NCBI GenBank assembly: GCA_944472135.2
Contig: OX235263.1
Location: 30,495,379-30,559,378 of the forward strand
DNA: 64,000 nucleotides
Reading direction: 5' to 3'
Source of the DNA: Trichobilharzia regenti
Lineage: Eukaryota; Platyhelminthes; Trematoda; Strigeidida; Schistosomatidae
The position numbers and the translations under genes were made by a program. Shown here in pieces: positions 21,660-31,800 of the stretch (position 1 is the stretch's first letter; each line of letters begins with the position of its first letter). Below the pieces are notes generated by a model, which was not told where the DNA came from, did not search any database, and saw only the letters and a list, made by a program, of their open reading frames with translations.

Positions 21660-21934
21660 GAATTCACCATATATCAAATTATGTGTAATTTTTATAATAA
21701 CTTATCCATGCCTGTACAATTGGTATGTTCCTACAGAAAAAGGAATAGATATATGTCGTATTAGAAATGGGTACTGCACAACAGCTGATATGGAAACTTA
21801 CGATCGAGTACAGGTTTATGCCAGGCTGCAAAGAAATTTATAGATATGCTCTCATCGAAATGTACGGGAAGCTTACTCGGTATGCCGAATAATCATTGCA
21901 TGAACCATATACTTAAGCGCCCTGCCACACAAGC
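21660..21934 (+). pseudogene. Right part of the interrupted open frame, first copy
   Basis: Open to the stop at 21841-21843: NSPYIKLCVIFIITYPCLYN, then RNGYCTTADMETYDRVQVYA. It is in the same frame as 10731-10865 if the array is removed. The segment is repeated at 22868-23142 and ends at CAAGC, next to a BEL LTR. Protein not recognised. Confidence 0.35.
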
Positions 21935-22303
21935 TGTCAGCCACATCTCGTAAACCGTTAATGCCCAGCTCTTGCTGCGCTCGGGCTCACGCTGTCGCTT
22001 GAAGTTTCTCAGAAACGCTTCGTGCGATTGGACGCAAAAACCAGAGCCCAGTTTGTCGACTCGAGAATTATTTCTTCTAACACCAACATATATCCATTGT
22101 ACAACTAAGCTTTACAACTAAGGTCTATGAACAAACATTACAATAATAAATCACAATATTACTTCTGACGGTGTTTAACTCTTCTTTCTGAACAGCGACC
22201 GATGAGACGATGACTGGTGTATTGATGCCTCCGCGAAAATTGGGGAAGTTGGTTTTGAGCAAACAACCATGAATTGATCGTCCAATCTTCAACTACATTG
22301 ACA
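21935..22303. mobile_element. Chimeric BEL solo LTR (B-type left, A-type right)
   Basis: Left flank CAAGC (21930-21934), right flank ACATG (22304-22308), so the flanks do not match. Up to about 22005 the sequence has the variants of LTR B at 23143; from 22021 it has those of LTR A at 15487. The switch lies in the shared 15 bp at 22006-22020. This is the product expected from unequal crossing-over between LTRs A and B. Confidence 0.9.
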
Positions 22304-22862
22304 ACATGGTTCCTAGCGTTCTTGTTTTCTTTTCCAGGTGCGGCGGGAACTGGACAGGAAACAAATTAAGCACGGGATTCAGCGAACAACTTCAAGGAAG
22401 CTATGTACAAATACCCTATTAGCATAGGCAGACAAACCAGTAGGCACCCCACCAAGCCGCTCGGAAGAACTTTTAACCCGAAAGGGAACCATCGAGGTTT
22501 TTACTTCCGGCTGGTTCTGTCTTAGGGTCCTCACCACCCCACTAGGGGGAGAGTGAGCTGTAGCGGTAAATAATTCCCCAAAATTATTGATCACAGCAAT
22601 CACTCATCAATGGATGCTGACCACCACTGCTTAAGTCGACTTGTTTAGCTGAAGGCTTCCGGTCAAGCACCCCCACCATTTGGTAACCCGTCGTGTCACG
22701 TGCACGATCACTAGCCAGGTAAGCGTTCGTCTGAAGGCTTGTTTTGGTCCCGAAATATATCACGTAGTTTGGACGATAAAATATTGGCTCTTGCTTTGTT
22801 TTTGGTAGGCGAGAATAAATAAGTTAGAAGTCGCTGAACAAAAGATATCCGTCAACCTCTAA
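22304..22862 (+). mobile_element. Gypsy 3' remnant with LTR 4
   Basis: The part of the Gypsy internal region that follows the BEL insertion (from ACATG at 22304), polypurine tract at 22544-22558, and a full LTR at 22559-22862. ACTGT follows at 22863-22867. It is a duplicate of 21096-21654 within the 1,208-bp repeat. Confidence 0.9.
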
Positions 22863-22867
22863 ACTGT

Positions 22868-23142
22868 GAATTCACCATATATCAAATTATGTGTAATTTT
22901 TATAATAACTTATCCATGCCTGTACAATTGGTATGTTCCTACAGAAAAAGGAATAGATATATGTCGTATTAGAAATGGGTACTGCACAACAGCTGATATG
23001 GAAACTTACGATCGAGTACAGGTTTATGCCAGGCTGCAAAGAAATTTATAGATATGCTCTCATCGAAATGTACGGGAAGCTTACTCGGTATGCCGAATAA
23101 TCATTGCATGAACCATATACTTAAGCGCCCTGCCACACAAGC
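22868..23142 (+). repeat. Second copy of the interrupted flank segment
   Basis: Matches 21660-21934 without visible differences, including the open frame to 23051. It ends in CAAGC at 23138-23142. Confidence 0.85.
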
Positions 23143-23499
23143 TGTCAGCCACGTCTCGTAAACCGTTAATGCCCAGCTCTTGCTGCGCTCGGGCTCACGC
23201 TGTCGCTTGAAGTTTCTCAGAAACGCTTAGCAATAACGGACGCAAACCCAAAACACCAATTGTTGACTCGAGGATTCTTTATTGTTACACCAACATATAA
23301 TTCACGTATGACTAAGGTCTGTGAACAAATATTACAATAATAAATCGCAATATTACTTCTGACGGTTTTGTCCCGACTTCTTTCTGAACAGCGACCGATG
23401 AGACGATGACTGGTGTATTGATGCCTCCGCGAAAATTGGGGAAGTTGGTTTTGAGCAAACAACCATGAATTGATCGTCCAATCTTCAACTACATTGACA
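23143..23499. mobile_element. BEL/Pao solo LTR B
   Basis: TGTCAGCC to ATTGACA, 357 bp, with CAAGC on both sides (23138-23142 and 23500-23504). It is the parental form of the left part of the chimeric LTR at 21935. Confidence 0.9.
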
Positions 23500-23504
23500 C
23501 AAGC

Positions 23505-25505
23505 AGTACGGAAATGCGCAAGAACAATATCCAACAAAATTCTCACATAAATCCATCCAACAAGAGCAAAATAAGCATCAAAATCACGTCAACTGCGTTT
23601 ACTTGGGTGATTAGCTCCAACTCGAATCAACTAAGCCTCGCAAATGCCGTCAAGTTAAATCTGGAGGCGCCACTTCAAATAGGGGATATGACATATAATC
23701 GCCCCAGCCGCACATTGAGCTGTGCAGAAAAGAAATACTGCATCACCCGCAAAGAAATTTTGGCCATTGTTACACTCGTTTGTAAATATCGACCCTATCT
23801 ACTTGATAAACCGTTTGTTCTGCAGACTGGTCACAAGGTTCTTCAGTGGTTGCAAAACTTCAAGGACCCTGAAAGACAAACAGCAAGATGGCAGGAATAC
23901 CTTCAGGAGTATGACTTTGAATGTGTACACTGTCCTGGCAAGCGCTATGCCAATGCTGATGCGTTATCCAGACGCTATTTCTGACCGCACGGAGACTGCC
24001 CGTCTTGCGAGAGTATTGATATTCGTGCTATTTGGTTGGCCAGTCACATATTCAAGCTACAGACGATGAGAATGCACTCCTATATCATGCCTTGTGCAAT
24101 CAGACTGGTAGGCCAGTTGAGGCTGATGTGAAAACGAAGAGTTGGGATGCCAGATGTTTGTGGGCCTTATGGGACCAGTAAGTGCTCGTGAATAGTATCC
24201 TGTGTGTTCAACCTTGCCTCAACTACTTGAGAAGAGTTTTAGTCCCTCAGTCGTTCGTAACAGCAATCATGGAGAATGTACATTGTGACTTGGGAAACGC
24301 TGGGATTGATAAGATGCTGCAAGCAGTTACTGAACGTTACTGGTGGCCTCGCCAACGGCGCGACGTCCGAGACTTCGCCCAGGGGTGTGTAACATGTGGC
24401 AAAGTGGAGAACCCACTGAGGAAACCCAGGGAGCCACTCTCTAATGTGAAGGCTGGATATCCCAACGAAGTAATTGGCGTAGACATCATCGGACCTTTGC
24501 GTGAGGCCACACTTGGGAAGAAGTATATCTTTATCATGGTGGATTATTTTACGAAATGATGTGAAGCTGTACCGCTTCAGCGAATTGGTGCCTCTACAGT
24601 AACCAAAGCTATATTTGATTGTTGGATTGCCCGTTGGGGCGCACTAGAGCAACTGCATTCTGATCAAGCAACCAACTTCGAAAGTATCTTGGTTGGAGAA
24701 TCGTGACATCTATTTGGAATTAAAAAGTTACGAACCACAACGTTCCATCACGAAGACAATGTGTTAGTCGAGCTCATCAAACGAACCTTAAATAATTACT
24801 ACGCGTTTTCTTAGAAGGAGAATCACAATCAGACTGGGACATCATGTTAGCGAGATGCTTGTTGGCCTACCGAGGAACCACCCACATGTCTACGGGAAAG
24901 ACACCACACCTGTTATGGACTGGCCGCGAGTTGCATCTGACTAGTGATACATTGGTTATACCCCGGTGGGATGATCCACTAACTACATCGGAGATGATAA
25001 TCAGGTTGCGAAGAGACATAGCCAGGTATCATAACTATGCACGCCAAGAAACCCAGAGAACACAAAGAGACAGAAACACTACTACGATAAGAAGCAGTGG
25101 GGAACAACATTCAAGATAGGTGATAAATTGCGGCTGCGTCAACCAGCGACTGACAACTGGATTCGACATAAAGCCCAAGCACAGTGGGCAAGCCCATATG
25201 TGGTGTACCGCAGAGTAACTGACAATACCTACGAAATCCAAGAAGACAACAACAATCCTCAGAAAATGATAGTGCACTTCAACCGCCTGAAACCGTCCAG
25301 ACCAAGCAGACGGGCACCGAGGAAAACTTACTTTTATTTTGATAACCATTTACCTCTTTCTCTTGCAAAGATGATGCCGGGCGGGGAGAACGCAAGAATG
25401 AAGTCGCTTGGGACAGCTTTTGGGAAGCAAGGGGGTCTGGCAGTGGTTCAAATTCAAAAGGAGGCGTCAATTCGAAACCCGGTGGTTGCTGAACAGTTAG
25501 CCTAG
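23505..25505 (+). pseudogene. Decayed second-lineage Gypsy: RNase H, integrase, C-terminal domain
   Basis: RNase H is visible in 23690-23984 (LSCAEKKYCITRKEILAIV, FVLQTGHKVLQWLQ, YANADALSRRYF). Integrase follows with the zinc domain (HCDLGNAGIDKM, FAQGCVTCGK), the first Asp in VIGVDIIGPLR, then frameshifts and stops. The second Asp region reads LHSDQATNFES. The last frame (25128-25505) has SPYVVYRRVTDNTYEIQ, a GPY-like end. The RNase H motif has TGH instead of TDH. The lineage differs from the CsRn1-type copies and resembles the Saci-type schistosome Gypsy elements; this naming is tentative. Confidence 0.8.
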
Positions 25506-25509
25506 CTCT

Positions 25510-26080
25510 TTTGTATACATATCTTTGACTTCTGCTATTGATTCGGTTGGTAATTATATAAAGTTTCGACCCGAGTCTGTGTTCTGCTTTTCACGTCTTA
25601 TCCAGCGTGCTTGATATATTTATTATGGTTTACGCTGTTCTATTCCAGAATATGGCGAGCCTACGAAACTCGTTTAAATCTAAGCGAGAGATGAAGAACT
25701 TGGAATCTGCTGATAATGATATTGAAGAGGCTCTTGGTAAAATGAATGAGAAAGGAAAACTATTCTTAAATTTCTGAGCCTCTAATCACTAGATGATTGT
25801 GTGAACACATCAACATCCTCAAAGGAACATGGGTTTCAACCGATGAATACACTGAAAACGAGAGAGACATTATTTCCATAACGAGAAAATGGAGACGCTG
25901 CAAAAAAAGTCGAGGAGAGGCGTAAATATGCACCCAGTTATATGAAATAAACTTATAAAATATGGAAGGAGAGGTAAATAAACTAGTGCGAAAATGAAAA
26001 GCGGAAGGGTGAGTTGAGTTCTTCCACATCGCACTTAATAAAGAAGTGTAAAAGAGTGCTGGGATTGGCAACAGACAATT
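25510..26080. other. No gene recognised; possible LTR remnant at the start
   Basis: The first 120 bases after the Gypsy fragment include TTATATAAAG and might derive from its 3' LTR, but there is no second copy to compare. The rest shows nothing I can place. Confidence 0.3.
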
Positions 26081-26084
26081 TTGC

Positions 26085-27830
26085 GCTGTTATCTGAAGCA
26101 GTACAGCCTGCAGGAAAACGGCAGCCTGAACAACAAATCAGATAACCAGGTCACTATTCAGGAAGAGATCAGCATGGACGAAACTGATGTGAGATACTGA
26201 AGGGAACCTCATTGTCGAACAGAAGTAAGATAAGTAGTATTCCAATGACTATGAAGGACTCCTGGACCGACCATCAGTCTCAAATTGACTAGAAACACCA
26301 CCACAGTTGAACCGGTGGACATCAGTCCTACAACAAAAGTAGAGAGCTTGAATTAAATCAAGCTACTGAAAGTCCGGAAGGTAGCGAAACCGGATAGAAT
26401 CCCACATGAAGCACTGAAAACGGATCCAGAGAGCTCGGTGGATATTCCCAGCTCAGTAATGCAGATGGACTAGAAAGAAAGGTACCTACTGTTTTTTAAA
26501 CTATCAATGAATGTGGACGCAGGCCCTTGGAAGAACCGGTGGGGAACCACGCTTTTGTTCACACCAAGCAATATATCAGGTCATGCCTGCCTCCAGGTGA
26601 AAACACCACTCGGAAAAAGCAGGATTCAAGAAGAGCAAACAACTACGCATCACCATCGAACAGAACATTAAAATGACAATCAAACTTATGCTTCTGAATA
26701 GGCCTTCAATAGTGACAACCGTGAAGTGATTTGGAAAATACTTCCACACAGTTTGACCAAAACCTTTGCCAACCTCATTTAGCTGATATATCACAATGTC
26801 ATGCAATTTACAGCAGACCTTAAATTGAAGATAAGAGTAAGACAAACCTGTCTCCTATCTATACCTGATTGTGGTTGACTGATATGTGACCAATTTAGAG
26901 GAATAAGAAGACAGATATATAATGGGCAGACATGAAAGCTCCGGAAGATTTGGGTTTATCGGATGACTGGTGTTTACTGTCACATAAACTCAAAGATCTA
27001 CAGGCGAAACTGATATGTATCCACATAATATGTGTGTTTGTTTTTGACAGTCTGTTATATTTTGCTATGTATATATGGATCGATATTCCATCATAATTGG
27101 CAATGTTTCTGTCTGTCCACTAACTAAACAAACATGTCTGACCTTGTTGTCACATGATATGACAACCAATCATGTTAGGACTGTCTATTGATTCGTTCAT
27201 TTTTGAACATTCGCTCATACACTTGTGTGACATTGATTTTCCTTGTTGTTTGAAAAATACAAGTATCATCGTGAACCTGTGGGTTTTCTGATTTCCGCCT
27301 TCTTGCTTCAGGACTATTAACTACTCGACCAGTACATAACAGAAACCAACAATTAACAAAACAGGGAGCGAAGATGCTTCATATGAACATTGAGCATACA
27401 GCAGTAATGAGGACACTTGACGACGGACAGACACAACAATCACTGTCAAGGAAAGGAATTTGAAAGAGGTCCCTTGTTTCACTTATTTGGGCAGCATCGT
27501 TTCAATTACATGCGGTATGAATGTGCATTTCAAGGCCAGCCGGGATCGAAAAAGCAAAACAGTTATTCATTATTCTGAAAACCAAGTAGGCTTAGGTACA
27601 AGATTTGGATTCACAACAACAGTGATAAGTCAGTTAGTGCTTCCATATCGTCCAGAGACTTCGTGTGTTATCAAAACCACTTAAAATAACCTTCAGACTT
27701 TTATTAATAGCTGCTTCTGTTGGCTTCATATTGAAGATCAGATAGCCAGAAAGAATAAGCAACCTAGTCTCGTAGTCACACTGCTGACATAACTCGACAA
27801 CTATAAGATGTAACAACTAAACTCAGGACC
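26085..27830 (+). mobile_element. Decayed RTE-type LINE
   Basis: DNA-level match to the intact RTE ORF at 44083-45726: the segment around 26385 corresponds to the TPGPDGIPAEAL region, 26930-27000 to DLDFADDICLISHKLED, and 27470-27560 to the TYLGSIVS region. It has many stops. It is interrupted at 27011-27341 by a solo LTR; the LINE resumes on the other side. Confidence 0.75.
27011..27341. mobile_element. Solo LTR inserted in the RTE copy
   Basis: 331 bp from TGATATGTATCC to GTACATAACA, flanked by GAAAC on both sides (27006-27010 and 27342-27346). The flanking LINE sequence is continuous once it is ignored. It has TATATATGG near 27070. Its family is not represented elsewhere in the window. 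Confidence 0.85.
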
Positions 27831-28613
27831 TAGTGAGTGGCCTTTAAAAGTCGATCAGAATAACATCCGTCCTACGTAATTTTTCGCAAAGCGATTTCCA
27901 CTTTCACCCTGATTTGTTCAATTAGAATCGATTCTAGGATTTGAATCAAGGGTTATCTAAGAATCAAAGGTTGTTTGCGATACCTTCTAGTGATTGTGTT
28001 CATTTTTTTATTGATGAATTACTATCATGGGGCTATTCTGTTTGGTTTTTTCCAAGTCCATGACTTTGATTGCTATTCTCTATAGTTATCCACATTCCCT
28101 GGGGGCAGGATAAGGGAGATCGCAAGGTGTTCTCGTGAGTACTGGGGCAAAAGACACGATAGATATTCGTTGAGAAATACCGGTAAAACACCCAAACGTA
28201 ATATTTGAAATAATAACAATATTTTTTTAAACAGGTAATACAAATTCACATAAGCCCCTGTTCCCTCTTATCAATAGAGCAGAAACGAAAGGAAGGTGAA
28301 ATTCGTTTGTGATTGCTTGTGTACATACTATTCTTCTCGCTGTCTGTTCCCAGGATCATTTCTAGAGGTTCAGTCCTTGACAAAGAAGATTGTGACGCGG
28401 ATGACATGAAGTTGTTTACAGGATTTGTCAAGTTACTTCTACATGTTTGATAGAACGAATCACAGATCAACAGTTTTAAGCATTATCGATACACACAGAC
28501 ACTAATTCATATTGTCACCTGAAAAGCATTACACGGTCCCTCTAAGTGCATTCGTGTCTTATAGACAAAATGTATTTCAGAGGAGACAGAAAGAAATCAA
28601 AAATACAAAATGA
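27831..28613. other. No gene recognised
   Basis: Downstream of the Sas10/UTP3 gene on minus. The 3' UTR of that gene should lie in the upper part, but I see no clear AATAAA signal close to the stop. Confidence 0.4.
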
Positions 28614-28817
28614 CTAATATTTTTTAAATTTATGTGATTTGACTAAATTTACACGTATTCCCTTTAACTCTCCGCCATATGGTTTTTCCTCTTTACGAAC
28701 AGGTGCAACACGTGACCGATAACGAATTGTAGCCTTACGGAATTTATGACGTAGATGAACTCTGGGATTACGTTCTCTTTTATGACGATATTTTACGATT
28801 CCTTTATTTCTCATCAT
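28614..28817 (-). CDS. UTP3: UTP3 exon 10 (Sas10 C-terminal domain)
   Basis: Acceptor TTTTGCAG, then ATGATGAGAAATAAAGG. 67 codons to the stop, basic, with the Sas10 signature NPRVH...RKEEKPYGGEL. Confidence 0.92.
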   Translation of the reverse strand: MMRNKGIVKYRHKRERNPRVHLRHKFRKATIRYRSRVAPVRKEEKPYGGELKGIRVNLVKSHKFKKY

Positions 28818-31800
28818 CTGCAAAATAGATGAACAAAATTAAATGGGATACTTCAATCAATTATTTCTGTTAGACAGATAAGATATATTCTGAGGAAATG
28901 TTTTGCAGTTGCTTCAACACGATTAGCAAGCAATGCCTGGATGTGAATGTCTAACAATAACTGTACCAGTACCGTATTATGAAACATCAATAAATGAAAT
29001 GGTTCAAAGTTTATTCACACTAAGGTAAATGTATACATTGTCTTAAAATCCTATAGATGTTCATTTATCCTCATTGGATTATGCTTGCCTTCTCTTTAAA
29101 ATAATATTCAACAATTTTGGGTATCTTAACACTGTGCGTCGGTGGCACAGTGGTTAGGACTCTCGACGACCATGCAGATGGTCCGGGGTTCGAGCCCACG
29201 CCGGCGCACACCTGATATCTATGGTTGGCCTGGAAAATTTGGGCTACCGATATCCATGCTGAAAATTCCATACTTGTACCAAAAATACAATGTGGAATCA
29301 AGCTGTAAATCAAAAATCAAAAAAAAATCAAAAATGAAAAAATCAAATATAACCTCTTTCTTTTGTGTGGTCAGTTCAGATGGTGCAATTTCATGCTAAG
29401 TCCTCTGTATTTTATTCTGACAGATATCACGACAACTTCAAGATTTCATATTTGAAAAAGGGCATGTATAAACATTGAAATAGTACAACTTAAAGTTATT
29501 TTATTTCCTCAGTTCTCCACTAAATATGATCGATTTACTACATTGGACATTCCATGATAAGTATTATAATTATCATAGATGTTATATGCAGCTAAAGAGA
29601 AGTGATGAAATAAAATGGATACTAGTTATACATACTTGTTCTTGTTGGTTTCGAACTCAGGAATTTCTACGAGACTTTACACTCTTTACAGATCAGATTG
29701 AATATTCATCAACTATCTCATATAAAACCAAACAGTTTAGCTGTCTGTCCTAATTGAAAAGTTCAAAAATGTAAGAAATATGGTGCTCAAGACAAACAAA
29801 CAAACAAATAGTTACCAATCATATGGAGTTTGTGAATATACAACTATATACAGAATTTAAAAGAGAATTGCATAGAAAAAAGTGACAAAAAAAAGTGCGC
29901 AGACTTCATCAACTAACCTCTTTACTTATTGGTCGATTCGGTAAATCACTGGAAGTTTGTTTAACTGCATCCGTATTAACTGTTTTTTTTGTATCCGATG
30001 TTAGTGATTCCTCCTCATCATACTCTGACTCAGTATTGTCACCATCAGACAGATGACCAGAAATGTCACTGAAACAAAATAATTATCCATATAAAAGAAT
30101 GTAACAGTGCGATAGTTCAATTAATGGAAAACTTTTAAACTGGAGTTTCTGATGACATGAAATCAAATGTACATTCAAACGACAGAATGAATCTTAATGC
30201 CTTGTTATAATAAAAAAATAGCAAGCTATTGAATGAATAGGCTCTACAATTATTTATTTATTTAAACGCAGAAAAAAATTGGTACAATATGGCACCAAGA
30301 AAGATGCACCACACATTTCATCTGTTGTGTGACGGCTGAGATACTGCCCGGGCGCCTAGACCGAAGCAGGTGGTTTTCTTAAGCGACCATCCCCGAGCCT
30401 TTGACTTGAAGTCTAATTTAAAAGGCAGCGGAGCAGCGTTCCCATGGTTTCCGGTGACCCATATGGGTTCATACGCCATTTGATCCGATTGGATTCTGGA
30501 GCCCATGTACCCAATGGCAACTGCTTTAAGTCTAACCATTATCCAAACAACCTTTCTGAGCTCTACAATTATATAACTGATGCCAATTCGTGGCAAAATC
30601 TACCATGACAAACGGAAATATATCTTTGAAATTATGAACTTAGTAGAACAGATTCCGTTTAAACAAATAGTTCCCCTTTATCAATGATGTGAAGAAAAGA
30701 TTAATTTGATATTATTATTATTGTTAATGATGTAATCATCATCACAATCAACTCATTGTAATACGGATGACTAGTACATATTCAGTGTTCAAGGAGGTAA
30801 CATGGTGGGCCTCAAAAATATCGCAACTATTACGGATTACTTAAAATATTACTTCAAAATGAAGTATGCACTGAGGATTTTGTTTAGGACAATATTGACA
30901 GCTTCGCCACTAAACCATCCAGCTCAGAGAACACAGCTACACGAAAATCATTTAATTGAGTCATAAATCTTATCGATTATATGCTATTACAGTTAACATG
31001 AATTTATACACGGTATAACGCACAAGTCAAACATGCCGAACTTCTTCCTCTGCCCAAGAACGAACTCAAACAACTTTTACTTATGTGTACCAAAGACGTA
31101 CAGTTCCAGTTCAACAACACTCTATACCGCCAAATTGACGGAGTAGCCATGGGAAACCCCTTGGGTCTGATTCTGGTAGATATTTTTATGGGTAGTCTAG
31201 AAAAAAACAAGGTTAAAATCCGAAATCAGTCAGACAAACGTCTATAACAGGTATGTCAATGACACTTTCGTTATTTGTAATTCTTTCAATGATGTATCTC
31301 AAGTATTAGAAGTCTTGAACAGCGCCCACCCTAATATTAAGTTTACAATGGAGTATGAAAAAGAAGAGAAGTTTCATTTCCTGGACATGGGTATCCAACG
31401 AGATAAAGACGGCAAAACCATAAGATATATACACAGAAAAGAGACCTGGAGGGCGGTTTATCTTAACTTCAAAAACTTCTGCCCTATAAGTTACAAAAAG
31501 GGATAGGTGAGAAGATTATCTGATCGTGTGAGGAAACTGGGTCCAGAAGAAAAGATTGAGGAAGAGCTATCCACTGTGGAGAAATGCCTACGCGAAAACG
31601 GTTACCCACAAAAGTTCATCGACAAGTATGGGCGATGTCATGTTGAAAAAGTGAAAAGCAGCACAGTAGATAAAAAAGCCTACCTTTCTGCAGCTTGCAT
31701 TCAAAGGTGATGATACTGGTAGTAGAATAAGATGCAGACTGAACGCTGCCCTGAAGAGAACATATCCAGCGGCCAAGCTTGTATGTGTTTATCAAACAAC

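Noticed and set aside
10871..23499. CRISPR-like or satellite array
   Set aside because: The regular spacing comes from LTRs and duplicated retrotransposon units, with no short repeat-spacer pattern.
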